64,000 bases of DNA, from assembly GCF_021165935.1 (NCBI RefSeq), contig NZ_CP088953.1:1-64000 (forward strand), given 5' to 3'. The notes beneath the pieces were generated by a model. That model was not told where the DNA came from, did no database searches, and was given only the letters and a program-made list of their open reading frames with translations. This document shows, piece by piece, positions 1 to 9,204 of this stretch; position 1 is the first letter of the stretch; every line of letters begins with the position of its first letter. The position numbers and the translations under genes are program-made. Origin of the DNA: Microbulbifer elongatus. GTDB taxonomy: Bacteria; Pseudomonadota; Gammaproteobacteria; Pseudomonadales; Cellvibrionaceae.

Positions 1-993
1 GTGGACCCGCTGTTGTCCGGTATTACCGAATCCGCCGCCCATATGATCGACCCCAACTATGTGGTTGGCCCGGAAGTGAACTGGTACTTCATGATTATCA
101 GCACCTTCCTGATCACCGCTCTGGGCAGCTGGGTGACCATGGCGATTGTCGAACCCAAACTGGGCAAGTACGACAACAGCGAGGCCTCCGTAGACCTGTC
201 GCAGGACAAGATGACCCAGCTGACCCCGGAAGAAAAACGCGGCCTGAAATTCGCGGGCCTGGCGGTACTGGGCGTGTGCGGTTTGCTGGCACTCACCATC
301 GTTCCCGAATGGGGCGTGCTGCGTAACCAGGAGACTGGCGCCGTGGCCGGCTCGCCCTTCCTGAAGGGCATCGTGGCGCTGATCGTGGTGTTCTTCGCCA
401 TCCCCGGCTTCGTCTACGGCAAGACCGTGGGCACCATGAAAAACGACCGCGATGTCATTGACGCCATGTCCAAAAGCATGGGCACCATGGGCATGTACAT
501 CGTACTGGTGTTCTTCGCCGCGCAGTTCGTCGCCTTCTTCAAGATGACCAACCTGGGCACCATCTTTGCGGTGCTGGGGGCAGAAGCCCTGCAGAGCATC
601 GGCCTCACCGGCCCGCTGCTGTTCGTATTCTTTATCATGATGTGTGGCATCGTGAACCTGAGCCTGGGCAGCGCCTCGGCCCAGTGGGCGGTGACCGCAC
701 CGATCTTCGTGCCGATGTTGATGCTGTTGGGCTACGCCCCGGAAGTGATCCAGGCGGCCTACCGGATCGGCGACTCGGTGACCAATATCATCACCCCGAT
801 GATGAGTTACTTCGGCCTGATCGTGTCCTTTGCCACCCGCTACAAGAAAGACCTGGGTATCGGCACCCTGATTGCCACCATGATCCCCTACTCCATCTTC
901 TTCTTTGTGGGCTGGACCGCCCTGTTCTTCCTGTGGGTGTTTGTCGCCGGCATGCCGGTTGGACCGGGAGCGGCCACTTACTTCACCATGTAA
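1..993 (+). CDS. abgT: AbgT-family transporter, C-terminal part (cut by window edge)
   Basis: This inner membrane transporter resembles AbgT (p-aminobenzoyl-glutamate) family proteins, which move aromatic amino acid conjugates or act as drug exporters. About 330 residues are present against roughly 500 in the family, so the N-terminal third lies outside the window; the first codon here is GTG but is probably internal. Hydrophobic helices fill the sequence, and the segment with SLGSASAQW, then DSVTNIITPMMSYFG near residues 255-270, looks like the conserved C-terminal AbgT region. The next gene encodes a secreted M20 amidohydrolase; that pairing recalls abgT with abgA/abgB, although a terminator stands between them here. 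The family call is good; the substrate is inferred. Confidence 0.85.
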   Translation: MDPLLSGITESAAHMIDPNYVVGPEVNWYFMIISTFLITALGSWVTMAIVEPKLGKYDNSEASVDLSQDKMTQLTPEEKRGLKFAGLAVLGVCGLLALTIVPEWGVLRNQETGAVAGSPFLKGIVALIVVFFAIPGFVYGKTVGTMKNDRDVIDAMSKSMGTMGMYIVLVFFAAQFVAFFKMTNLGTIFAVLGAEALQSIGLTGPLLFVFFIMMCGIVNLSLGSASAQWAVTAPIFVPMLMLLGYAPEVIQAAYRIGDSVTNIITPMMSYFGLIVSFATRYKKDLGIGTLIATMIPYSIFFFVGWTALFFLWVFVAGMPVGPGAATYFTM

Positions 994-1015
994 GCCAACG
1001 CTTCCCCAGCCCTCT

Positions 1016-1046
1016 CAAAAACCGCGCCCCGGCGCGGTTTTTTTAT
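1016..1046 (+). terminator. Rho-independent terminator after the AbgT-type gene
   Basis: A GC-rich stem (AAACCGCGCC paired with GGCGCGGTTT, two-base loop) is followed directly by a T-run. It starts 25 bases after the transporter stop codon, so the downstream peptidase gene probably has its own promoter. Confidence 0.85.
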
Positions 1047-1160
1047 TTCGGCACCAGCACCGGGGTTTTCGCCACCAGGATTGATTCTTGCAGCGGTGCA
1101 TGGTTATCTGAACCACTGTTTCCAGTACTACCGCAATGCACCGCAACACAGGACCTTCTT

Positions 1161-2477
1161 GTGAATAATAATCCGCTGAAAAAGTCCCTCATCGCGCTCA
1201 CCATATCCCTCTCCCCAGCCTTCACGGTTATCCCCACGGCCCAGGCCGCCGATGTGGACAAACAACTAAAACAGACCGAAGACAAGGTGATCCAGTGGCG
1301 CCGCCATTTGCACCAGAACCCGGAGCTGGGCAACCGCGAATTCGAGACCGCCAAATACATCACCGAGCACCTGAAAGCCCTCGGCATGGAAGTGGAAACC
1401 GGCATTGCGCACACCGGCGTGGTCGGCCTGCTCAAGGGCGGCAAGCCCGGCCCCACGGTGGCGCTGCGCGCGGATATGGATGCACTGCCGGTGACCGAAC
1501 AGGTGGATATTCCCTTCGCCTCCAAGGCCAAGACCGAATACAACGGCGAGGAAGTGGGCGTGATGCACGCCTGCGGCCACGACACCCACGTCGCCATGCT
1601 GATGGGCGCCGCCCAGGTGCTGGCGGATATGCGCGACGAGCTGGCCGGCAATGTGCTGTTTATCTTTCAGCCTGCGGAAGAAGGCGCGCCGGACGGCGAG
1701 GAAGGCGGTGCAGAATTGATGCTGAAGGAAGGCCTGTTCAAGAAATACAGACCGGACGTCGCCTTTGGCCAGCACGTGACCTCCAGCCTGCCGGTGGGCG
1801 TGATCGGTTACCGCTCCGGCCCGCTGATGGCGAGCTCTGATGAATTCCGTATCACCGTCAAAGGCCGCCAGACCCACGGCTCCCGCCCCTGGGGTGGTGT
1901 CGACCCGATTACCGCCGCCGCACAGATTGTCATGGGCACCCAGACCCTGGTGAGCCGCCAGATCGATATCACCAAGGAACCGGCGGTGGTGTCCTACGGC
2001 ATTATCGATGGTGGTGTGCGCAACAACATCATCCCCGACAGCGTCTACCTGAACGGCACCATTCGCAATTTCGATATGGACAACCGCCAGGAAATTTTCA
2101 AACGCCTCAAGGTGACTGCGGAGAAAATTGCCGAGAGCACCGGTGCGGAAGCAGAAGTGGAAATTCTCGAAGGCTACCCGGTAACCGTGAACAATCCCGA
2201 GCTCACCGAAGCGGCCATCCCCGCATTGAAAGCCGCCGCCGGCGACAACAAAGTCATGGTGATCCCGAAAATTACCGGCGCCGAGGACTTTTCCTTCTTT
2301 GCCAATGAAGTACCGGGCTTTTACTACTTCCTCGGCGTCACCCCGAAGGGCACCGACCCGGCCACCGCCGCCAGCAACCATTCACCGCGTTTTTATGTGG
2401 ATGAAAGTGCCCTGGCCATCGGCACCAGGGCGATTACCCAGCTGGCACTGGATTATTTCGAGCGTCAAAAAAACTGA
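1161..2477 (+). CDS. Secreted M20-family amidohydrolase/metallopeptidase
   Basis: M20D-type amidohydrolases cleave N-acyl amino acids or aminobenzoyl-glutamate-like amides with two metal ions. The metal-binding motifs are clear: RADMDALP (about residues 103-110), HACGHDTH (136-143) and PAEEG (171-175). The C-terminal TGAEDFSFF motif contributes the last ligands. The GTG at 1161 was chosen as start because it is followed by a Lys-containing, hydrophobic signal peptide ending in AQA (about residues 1-29), so the enzyme should act in the periplasm. The open frame extends far upstream, but that part overlaps the transporter in another frame. The 438 codons fit the family. The substrate is unknown; it may process what the neighbouring AbgT-type transporter handles (inference). 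Confidence 0.88.
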   Translation: MNNNPLKKSLIALTISLSPAFTVIPTAQAADVDKQLKQTEDKVIQWRRHLHQNPELGNREFETAKYITEHLKALGMEVETGIAHTGVVGLLKGGKPGPTVALRADMDALPVTEQVDIPFASKAKTEYNGEEVGVMHACGHDTHVAMLMGAAQVLADMRDELAGNVLFIFQPAEEGAPDGEEGGAELMLKEGLFKKYRPDVAFGQHVTSSLPVGVIGYRSGPLMASSDEFRITVKGRQTHGSRPWGGVDPITAAAQIVMGTQTLVSRQIDITKEPAVVSYGIIDGGVRNNIIPDSVYLNGTIRNFDMDNRQEIFKRLKVTAEKIAESTGAEAEVEILEGYPVTVNNPELTEAAIPALKAAAGDNKVMVIPKITGAEDFSFFANEVPGFYYFLGVTPKGTDPATAASNHSPRFYVDESALAIGTRAITQLALDYFERQKN

Positions 2478-2548
2478 TGGGCAGACTGCGCTGCCCACAG
2501 CCCGGCGGTACGCCGACGTGTTTTCTTTACAGTAGATGAAGCCTGCCG

Positions 2549-3454
2549 ATGGATACCGAAGCCATACGCCTGTTTGTGCGAGCCGCAGAAATGCTAAATA
2601 TCAGCGCCGCCGGGCGCGAGCTGGGTATGGCACCGGCAGTGGCCAGCGCCAAACTGGCCAAGCTGGAAAAGTCCCTTGGGGCAGATTTGTTGCACCGTTC
2701 GACACGCAAGGTGGCCCTCTCTCTGGAGGGGGCCGAATTCCTGCCCTTTGCCCGAGAACTCCTCGCCCAGGAAGACGCGGCGTTTGCCGCTCTCGGCAAG
2801 GGTAACCTCGAAGCCACCGGCACCCTGCGCTTCACCGCCCCAAGCACCTTTGCGCAGCTATATATAGCGCCGATCCTGCCGGCGTTTATGCAGCGCCACC
2901 CCAAGGTTCACCTGGACCTGCGACTCACGGATACGGAATTCGACCTGATCGAAGGCAGCTTCGATCTGGCACTGCGCTATGCGGCACTGCCGGACAGCAG
3001 CCTGAAAGCGCGCAAACTGGCCGATGATGTTGTGGTGCTGTGTGCGTCCCCGGCGTACCTCGAGCAACACGGTGCCCCGCCAACCCCGGAAGCGCTCGGT
3101 CAGCACCAGCTGATCGCCTTTCGCGGTCTCGGTACTACCCCTCTGGTCGCCGCCGATGGCCGCCGCGGCGAGTTCGACCCGCGCACAGCCGGCTCCCGGC
3201 TCACCATCGACGACGGCGCCAGCCAGCGTCTTGCCACCGTCGCGGGGGCCGGTATCTCCCTGAACGCCCTGTGGAGCGTCAAAGCGGATCTGGATTCGGG
3301 TGCCCTGACCCGGGTGCTCCCCGACTATCAGGCCGATACCCGGGCCGCACTGTGGCTTGTCTACCCACAATCCAACGCCCTGACCGCCAAGGTGCGGGTG
3401 TTTATCGACTTTCTGCTTGAGCACATCGGACAGCGCCCCACCTGGCTGCAATAG
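2549..3454 (+). CDS. LysR-family transcriptional regulator
   Basis: A LysR-type regulator of standard length (301 aa). Residues 1-60 form the winged helix-turn-helix (AAEMLNISAAGRELGMAP, then VASAKLAKLEKSLG). The rest is the periplasmic-binding-protein-like effector domain, with the usual segment LRFTAPSTFAQLYIAPIL after the linker. It lies upstream of, and on the same strand as, an MDR-family oxidoreductase and an SDR, which are plausible targets; divergent transcription, typical for LysR control, is absent. A PLP- or metal-type effector is not evident. The regulon is inferred only. Confidence 0.9.
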   Translation: MDTEAIRLFVRAAEMLNISAAGRELGMAPAVASAKLAKLEKSLGADLLHRSTRKVALSLEGAEFLPFARELLAQEDAAFAALGKGNLEATGTLRFTAPSTFAQLYIAPILPAFMQRHPKVHLDLRLTDTEFDLIEGSFDLALRYAALPDSSLKARKLADDVVVLCASPAYLEQHGAPPTPEALGQHQLIAFRGLGTTPLVAADGRRGEFDPRTAGSRLTIDDGASQRLATVAGAGISLNALWSVKADLDSGALTRVLPDYQADTRAALWLVYPQSNALTAKVRVFIDFLLEHIGQRPTWLQ

Positions 3455-3610
3455 CCGTTTATATAGAAAAGCTAAAAAGTGAACTCCGATATGCACCGTT
3501 TTTATTGAAACGGGAAACGCCTATCTTAGTGGTATTCCATCAGAACGGTCCCTATACCACTTGCCGCGGGCACTGAAGACCACGGACCCCGGCAGCGACA
3601 GGAGCACACC

Positions 3611-4594
3611 ATGAAAGCCATGATCCTCAACGAATACGGCGCCGATGCCCGCTTCCAGGCCACCGACTTGCCGCGCCCGGACGTACAACCCGGCCACCTG
3701 CTGGTGCGCGTCGCCGCCTCCAGCGTCAATACCGTCGATACCATGATCCGCCAAATGGGTAAGGAGCTCCCTCTGGCACCGGATCTTCCCGCTGTGCTCG
3801 GCATGGACTTCGCCGGCACCGTGGAATCCGTCGGCGAAGGCGTGAATGACTTCCAGCCTGGCGATGAAGTCTACGGCTGCGCCGGTGGGCTGGTAGACCT
3901 GCAAGGCAGCCTCGCGGAATTTATGCTGGCGGACGCCCGCCTGGTCGCGCACAAACCCAAAACCCTCTCCATGCGTGAAGCGGCCGCGCTCCCCCTGGTT
4001 GGCATCACCGCATTTGAGGGACTGAAACGGGCTGGTACCCAGGCAGGAAAACGCGTACTGGTCCACGGCGGTGCCGGTGGTGTCGGCCACGTCGCAGTCC
4101 AGCTGGCGCGCCACTTCGGTGCCGATACATACGCCACCGGCCACGGCGAGCAACTGGCGATTATCCAAGGGTACGGAGCCACCGCCATCGACTTCAAAAA
4201 AGAGAAGGTCGCTGACTATGTGGAAAAACACACCGGCGGGACCGGCTTCGATATCGTGTTCGACTCCGTGGGTGGCGCCAACCTGAGCAACTCGTTCGAG
4301 GCTGCCGCACTCAACGGCCAAATCGCCACCACCGTCGCGCTTCTCGACCTGGATCTCAGCCCGGCCCATTTCAAAGGATTGTCACTGCATGTGGTATTTA
4401 TGCTGATCCCCATGCTGCATAACGTGCAGCGGGAAACCCACGGTGCCATTCTGAAGGAACTGGCAGAAATTATTGATGCCGGCGCACTGACACCCCTGGT
4501 GGACGACACCTACTTTGGTCTCGAAGATATCGGCCGCGCCCAGGATCACCTCACGACTGGCAAAGCCATCGGCAAGGTTGTTGTAGAAAATTAA
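3611..4594 (+). CDS. NADP-dependent MDR-superfamily oxidoreductase (quinone oxidoreductase-like)
   Basis: A zinc-independent medium-chain dehydrogenase/reductase of the quinone reductase group (327 aa, usual length). The N-terminal GroES-like domain contains LGMDFAGTVESVGEGV around residues 63-78. The Rossmann fold begins at GGAGGVG (153-159), and the cofactor site continues to FDSVGGA. The structural-zinc cysteine cluster of alcohol dehydrogenases is not seen. The start ATG follows a purine-rich AGGAGCAC element. It sits between a LysR gene and an SDR on the same strand and may form a small stress- or carbonyl-detoxification unit with them (inference). Confidence 0.88.
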   Translation: MKAMILNEYGADARFQATDLPRPDVQPGHLLVRVAASSVNTVDTMIRQMGKELPLAPDLPAVLGMDFAGTVESVGEGVNDFQPGDEVYGCAGGLVDLQGSLAEFMLADARLVAHKPKTLSMREAAALPLVGITAFEGLKRAGTQAGKRVLVHGGAGGVGHVAVQLARHFGADTYATGHGEQLAIIQGYGATAIDFKKEKVADYVEKHTGGTGFDIVFDSVGGANLSNSFEAAALNGQIATTVALLDLDLSPAHFKGLSLHVVFMLIPMLHNVQRETHGAILKELAEIIDAGALTPLVDDTYFGLEDIGRAQDHLTTGKAIGKVVVEN

Positions 4595-4652
4595 TTGTTC
4601 CCTTCCGCCAACGCAGGGGCACAGCGCTCTGACTATAAAAAATGGAGGCCTT

Positions 4653-5492
4653 ATGAAAGCGAACAAGAAAACCATTCTGATCACTGGTGCCACCGATGGA
4701 CTCGGTCTGGCCACGGCGGAGGCACTGCATGCACAAGGGCACGAGGTTCTATTACACGGACGCAGCGCAGCCAAGCTCGCCACAGCGCAAGAAACGGTTT
4801 TCGGGAAGGCCCCGGGTGCGGCAGAAAAAAATACCGCAGCTGGTTACCTCGCCGATTTTTCCGTGCTGGAAGAAGTACAAACGCTTGCTCAGGCGGTCAC
4901 CAGAGATCACCCGGTCATTGATGTTCTGATCAATAATGCCGGTGTGTTTCAGGTTCCGGAAACGCGTACAGCAGACAACCTGGATATCCGGTTTGCGGTA
5001 AATACCGTTGCGCCCTTTTTGCTGACGCAATTGCTGATGCCAAACCTGGCCGCAGATGCGCGCGTGGTCAACCTGTCATCTGCCGCACAGTCGCCGGTCG
5101 ATCTGCAGGCACTGGAAGGGCAGCGTCCTATCGCCGACGCCTTCACTGCCTACGCGCAGAGCAAGCTGGCACTCACTATGTGGACGGCCCACCAGGCTCA
5201 GCAGAATGGAGATCAGGGGCGGATGCTTGTCGCGGTAAACCCGGGCTCGCTGTTGGCCACCAAAATGGTGAAAGAAGGATTCGGGCAGGCGGGAAATGAT
5301 ATTCAGATAGGGGCGGACATCCTTGTCCGTGCGGCCCTCTCCAGTGAGTTCGAGGGCGCCTCAGGGAAATATTTCGACAACGACAAAGGCGCCTTCTCCG
5401 CACCCCATACAGATGTATTGAATGCGGAGAAATGCCAGGCCGTCGTCGCCCGTATCGAATCGGTTTTACAGCGCGCTGGCGTCAGCGATTGA
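4653..5492 (+). CDS. Short-chain dehydrogenase/reductase (SDR)
   Basis: A classical-type SDR of 279 aa. The cofactor motif TGATDGLG lies at residues 11-18, NNAG at 94-97, the catalytic serine in NLSSAAQ near 140-144, and the YAQSK catalytic pair at 167-171. A short insertion after the Rossmann glycine motif gives a retinol-dehydrogenase/oxidoreductase-like appearance. The start codon follows AATGGAGGCCTT, a good ribosome binding site. It lies 58 bases after the MDR gene, so the two are probably cotranscribed. The gene converges on rhlE. The substrate cannot be deduced. Confidence 0.88.
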   Translation: MKANKKTILITGATDGLGLATAEALHAQGHEVLLHGRSAAKLATAQETVFGKAPGAAEKNTAAGYLADFSVLEEVQTLAQAVTRDHPVIDVLINNAGVFQVPETRTADNLDIRFAVNTVAPFLLTQLLMPNLAADARVVNLSSAAQSPVDLQALEGQRPIADAFTAYAQSKLALTMWTAHQAQQNGDQGRMLVAVNPGSLLATKMVKEGFGQAGNDIQIGADILVRAALSSEFEGASGKYFDNDKGAFSAPHTDVLNAEKCQAVVARIESVLQRAGVSD

Positions 5493-5523
5493 ACAACGGC
5501 TGGCGCAAGCAAAAGTCGCGGTG

Positions 5524-7008
5524 TTACGCGGATTCCGTGCGACGCTGAGGGCGACGACGGCGGTTGCCATTGTTATTACTACTGTTGTTGCCATTATCGG
5601 ACGCTGACCGGCTGCGGTTCCCGCCGTTGCCACTACGGCGATTGCCATTGCCACGGTTTCCGTCACTGCGATTTCCATCGCTACCGTTACCATCACCGCG
5701 TCGGCCTTCACCACGGCCGGCACCGCCGGAGCGATTACCGGAAGCGGCACCGCGACCGCCGTTGCCACTGCGGTTACCGCTTTTATTACCACCGCCACTT
5801 CTCGCCGCCGGCTTGGCACCACCGCGACGCACCTGACTGCCCTTGCCCGCTTTACCACCAGAGGCCGGCAGCTGGTGGTCCGGCTCAAAGCCTTCGATCT
5901 CTTCCCGCTCGATCGGCTTCTGGATCAGCTTTTCGATATCCCACAGTTGTTTCGCTTCGTCCGCAGAAACCAGAGACACCGCCTGACCGGAAGCACCGGC
6001 ACGGCCGGTACGACCAATGCGATGCACGTAATCTTCCGGCACGTTCGGCAGATCGAAGTTCACTACCTGCGGCAGCTGGTCGATATCAATACCGCGCGCG
6101 GCGATATCGGTGGCCACCAGAATCTGCACCTTGCCGGCTTTAAAGTCGGCCAGGGCCTTGGTGCGCGCATTCTGGCTTTTATTGCCGTGAATCGCTGCCG
6201 CCGGAATCCGGCTCTGCTCCAGCTGCTTGGCCAGGCGGTTGGCCCCATGCTTGGTGCGGCTGAATACCAGTGCCTGGTGCCAGCCATTTTCCTTGATCAG
6301 ATGACACAGCAGAGATGCCTTGCGGGACTTATCCACCGGGTGCAGCTTCTGGTGCACGGTCTTGGTAGTGCTGTTGCGCGGCGCCACGTCGATTTCTACC
6401 GGGTCATTCACCAGGCCCTTGGCCAGGCTGCGAATTTCCGGCGAGAAAGTCGCAGAGAACAGCAGGTTCTGACGCTTGGCCGGCAGCACTTTCAGGATTT
6501 TCTTGATGTCGTGGATAAAGCCCATGTCCAGCATACGGTCGGCTTCGTCCAGCACCAGGGTTTCCAGTTGGTCGAACTTGATCGCGCGCTGGTTGTACAG
6601 GTCCAGCAGGCGGCCCGGCGTGGCCACCAGAATGTCCGCACCACCACGCAGGCGCATCATCTGCGGGTTGATCTTCACACCACCAAACACCACCGAGTGA
6701 CGCATGGGCAGGTACTGGCTGTAGCTCTGTACATTGTCGAATACCTGCGCCGCCAGTTCGCGGGTCGGTGTCAGTACCAGGGCGCGCACCTGATTGTTGC
6801 GCGCGCGCTCACCGGCGCTCAGTTTGTGCAGCAGCGGCAGGGTAAAGCCGGCCGTCTTACCGGTACCGGTCTGGGCCGCCGCCATCACGTCGCCACCGCG
6901 CATCACCACAGGGATGGCCTGTTCCTGAATCGGGGTGGGTTTGGTATAGCCCTGCTCCGCAACGGCGCGGGCAATTTCCGGCACAAGGCCGAGATCTTCA
7001 AAAAGCAT
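5524..7008 (-). CDS. rhlE: DEAD-box ATP-dependent RNA helicase RhlE
   Basis: RhlE-type RNA helicases remodel RNA in ribosome assembly and mRNA decay. All motifs are present: Q motif GYTKPTPIQ (20-28), Walker A AQTGTGKT (45-52), PTRELA (81-86), DEAD (154-157), SAT (185-187) and HRIGRTGR (329-336). The start at MLFEDLGL matches the usual RhlE N-terminus; the open frame runs 31 codons further upstream but without family resemblance. Residues 384-494 form a low-complexity tail very rich in Gly, Asn, Arg and Ser with degenerate [12 protein letters not shown] units, probably a disordered RNA-binding extension. It is convergent with the SDR gene and has its own long upstream region. Confidence 0.93.
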   Translation of the reverse strand: MLFEDLGLVPEIARAVAEQGYTKPTPIQEQAIPVVMRGGDVMAAAQTGTGKTAGFTLPLLHKLSAGERARNNQVRALVLTPTRELAAQVFDNVQSYSQYLPMRHSVVFGGVKINPQMMRLRGGADILVATPGRLLDLYNQRAIKFDQLETLVLDEADRMLDMGFIHDIKKILKVLPAKRQNLLFSATFSPEIRSLAKGLVNDPVEIDVAPRNSTTKTVHQKLHPVDKSRKASLLCHLIKENGWHQALVFSRTKHGANRLAKQLEQSRIPAAAIHGNKSQNARTKALADFKAGKVQILVATDIAARGIDIDQLPQVVNFDLPNVPEDYVHRIGRTGRAGASGQAVSLVSADEAKQLWDIEKLIQKPIEREEIEGFEPDHQLPASGGKAGKGSQVRRGGAKPAARSGGGNKSGNRSGNGGRGAASGNRSGGAGRGEGRRGDGNGSDGNRSDGNRGNGNRRSGNGGNRSRSASDNGNNSSNNNGNRRRRPQRRTESA

Positions 7009-7487
7009 AGATTTTCTTACTTGAGAGCAGCCTGCGGAACAATCACGCCGGCTCGCGTAGCGCCCGAGCCAGTTGCTCCGGGCAAAAATAGAAATGCTCA
7101 AACCGCCGCACCCTCTTACCAGCAGGGCCGATGTTCCACGGAGTGAGATTGGTAGCCGCCAAAGGCGTTAGCCGAATTTACTCAAACGGCTGGGTGCGGC
7201 ATTCAGTAGAAATGAGTTCAGAGACACGATTAAGAACAGTGTTCCGGAATTGAGCCGAAAATCGATCCGGCCTACAGATGACGCAACTGGCAGTTACGCC
7301 AGCCGCGGCACTATAACACAGCGGGGTGGACTGCCCAGTTTTATTTTCAACGCCTTACTCGAGGCGACGGTTGCCACGGCCACCTCCCCAGTGCGGCAGC
7401 CATGTCCTCAGAAAACTTGCCAAGCAATGGAAGCTCCGGCACTTTGGGCTATACCAATAAGAGCAAATAATAATTCCGGAGCTTCCC
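7009..7487. other. Divergent intergenic region between rhlE and the BASS transporter
   Basis: About 480 bases separate the divergent starts. Open frames crossing it have no recognisable family features. It should contain both promoters, but no convincing -35/-10 pair, riboswitch or strong hairpin was recognised. A short AT-rich stretch (about 7450-7475) precedes the ribosome binding site TTCCGGAGC of the downstream gene. Confidence 0.5.
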
Positions 7488-8399
7488 ATGGAATCCAGCC
7501 CGCTTATCTCGATCGGCCTCCCCCTGTCCCTGTTTATCATCATGGTCGGCATTGGTATGACCCTCTCCGCCCGGGACTTTCACCAGGTCACGGTCAAACC
7601 CGCCGGACTGATCATCGGCACCATCACCCAGATTGTCGTCATGCCGCTGGTCGCCTTTGCACTGGCATGGGCGCTACAGCTGCCGCCGGCCATGGCCGTG
7701 GGGCTGGTGATTATTGCCGCCTGCCCAGGGGGTACCACCTCCAACCTGTTTACCTTGCTGGCCAAGGGCAATGTCGCTCTATCCATTGTCCTCACCGTAT
7801 CTGCCAGCCTGATCACCATCATGAGCCTGCCCCTGTTCGCCAACTACGCACTGCAGGCGTTCTCAGGTACCCAGCAGGAGATCACCCTGCCCTTCGGCAA
7901 AACCGTGTTGATGCTCTCCGCCATCGTTCTGCTGCCGGTCTCCATCGGCATGGGATTGAAAGCCCTGCGCCCGAAACTGGCAGCGCGGGCTGAGGGTCTG
8001 GTGAGTGTATTTGGTGGACTGGTGCTGGCGTTGCTGATCGCCGGCATCATTTACGGCATGCGCGACCGCGTTATCGACCTGCTGATCCAGGCTGGCCCGG
8101 CCACCATCGCACTGAATATTCTGGGGATCGCCATCGGCCTGCTGTGTAGCCGCGCCGCCGGGTTGGGGAGCCGCGAACGCCTTGCGGTAGCCACCGAGCT
8201 GGGCATCAAAAACGGCACCCTCGGCCTGATGGTGACCCTCACCCTGCTACAGTCCAACGAGATGTCGGTACCTTCCGCCATCTACGGCGTCATCATGTTC
8301 CCCATCGGCTTCCTGCTGGCCGCCTATGGCCGCCGTCTCGTCAAAGCGACCGCGCCCTCGACAGGTGGAGACAACCCACATACCGCAGAAGCACAATAA
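7488..8399 (+). CDS. BASS-family (bile acid:sodium symporter-like) transporter
   Basis: A polytopic inner membrane protein of 303 aa with about nine or ten hydrophobic helices. The segment AACPGGTTSNLFTLLAKGN (about residues 77-95) is the hallmark of bacterial bile acid:Na+ symporter-like proteins, and ATELGIKNGTLG near 244-255 is the second conserved crossover region. Bacterial members carry organic anions such as pantoate or pyruvate-like acids with sodium; the substrate here is unknown. The ATG follows CCGGAG at good distance. The gene stands alone between the rhlE promoter region and a degraded hydrolase gene. Confidence 0.9.
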   Translation: MESSPLISIGLPLSLFIIMVGIGMTLSARDFHQVTVKPAGLIIGTITQIVVMPLVAFALAWALQLPPAMAVGLVIIAACPGGTTSNLFTLLAKGNVALSIVLTVSASLITIMSLPLFANYALQAFSGTQQEITLPFGKTVLMLSAIVLLPVSIGMGLKALRPKLAARAEGLVSVFGGLVLALLIAGIIYGMRDRVIDLLIQAGPATIALNILGIAIGLLCSRAAGLGSRERLAVATELGIKNGTLGLMVTLTLLQSNEMSVPSAIYGVIMFPIGFLLAAYGRRLVKATAPSTGGDNPHTAEAQ

Positions 8400-8436
8400 T
8401 CCGAAAGCGGCTGGCGCTCCGCAAAATTGAGCCTTA

Positions 8437-8468
8437 GAGTGGTCTCATTAGAATAAGTGAGACCACTC
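8437..8468. promoter_or_regulatory. Perfect 11-bp inverted repeat abutting a start codon
   Basis: GAGTGGTCTCA (8437-8447) and TGAGACCACTC (8458-8468) are exact inverted copies separated by ten AT-rich bases. The right arm ends one base before the ATG at 8469. Each arm is itself nearly palindromic (TGAG, four bases, CTC with A or T), so the site could bind two regulator dimers, as some TetR-type operators do, or form an mRNA hairpin hiding the start. There is no following T-run, so it is not a normal terminator. Confidence 0.5.
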
Positions 8469-9116
8469 ATGCACGCTTACCGTCCGCTCGCCGCCCTCAG
8501 CATTATCCTCGCCACCGTTCTTCTCACAACAGCGATACACACTCCCTCCACCACAGCGAAAGAACCCGCAGCACACACACCTTCTCCGCTCCTGATGTAC
8601 CGGGATATTCCGTGGGTCACAATGGGCGGGAAAACTCTGGAGCAGATCGAGGCGCAGGGGCAAAATGCATTAAAAGCAGCGGTGCTCAGCTACGGCGTTT
8701 TTGATCTGGAACAGCGTGTACGGGATGGCCTGGAATCCCCGGGTAACGGATTCTGGAAAATGGGCGGCGCCAAAGCCCGCGGCATCTTCGGCAAGGACAT
8801 CAGCATCGACACACACCCGGCGCTATACCGTGCCGTATCACCAATTCAACGGGTTCCGACTACAGAGGAACGCAGACTCCCGCCCACCTTCGTCCACGTT
8901 GGCAGCAAAGATACAACGACGCCGCCATCAGCCGTTAAGCGCTTTGCCGATCAATTGGCGATAGCCGGGCAGACAGTAGTATTTAAAGAGTACGCCGATA
9001 AGAACCATGCATTTCTGGACAGCGGGTGTAACGAATATCTCGGCAACTGCTTTGACGAAGATGCGCCGGATACACTGAAGGATATGATCGATTTTCTAAA
9101 ACGCCACTTCGAGTAG
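8469..9116 (+). CDS. Degraded secreted alpha/beta hydrolase lacking its nucleophile elbow
   Basis: An N-terminal signal peptide (about residues 1-31, hydrophobic SIILATVLL) is followed by sequence typical of the C-terminal half of alpha/beta hydrolases. The conserved acid region PTFVHVGSKDTTTPP and the catalytic-histidine region KNHAF are present. The GxSxG elbow expected just before KAAVLSYGVFD is absent, and the length (215 aa) is about a hundred residues short of secreted esterases. I infer an internal in-frame deletion joining the leader region to the C-terminal half. The upstream palindrome occupies the position where a ribosome binding site would be. The gene may be a non-functional remnant. 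Confidence 0.6.
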   Translation: MHAYRPLAALSIILATVLLTTAIHTPSTTAKEPAAHTPSPLLMYRDIPWVTMGGKTLEQIEAQGQNALKAAVLSYGVFDLEQRVRDGLESPGNGFWKMGGAKARGIFGKDISIDTHPALYRAVSPIQRVPTTEERRLPPTFVHVGSKDTTTPPSAVKRFADQLAIAGQTVVFKEYADKNHAFLDSGCNEYLGNCFDEDAPDTLKDMIDFLKRHFE

Positions 9117-9204
9117 CGGCCTGGCCAGCACTAAGCACCCAGAACCTGAGCCACTGTGCTCACAGTGCAATACTCCCCATCGAGATTCGACAGCGGCATC
9201 TATC

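Noticed and set aside
642..1160. N-terminal extension of the M20 peptidase frame
   Set aside because: It overlaps the AbgT-type gene and the terminator, whereas a signal peptide begins at the GTG at 1161.
5875..7146. 423-codon plus-strand frame opposite rhlE
   Set aside because: All helicase motifs are on the minus strand; this frame is a His/Arg/Gln-rich shadow.
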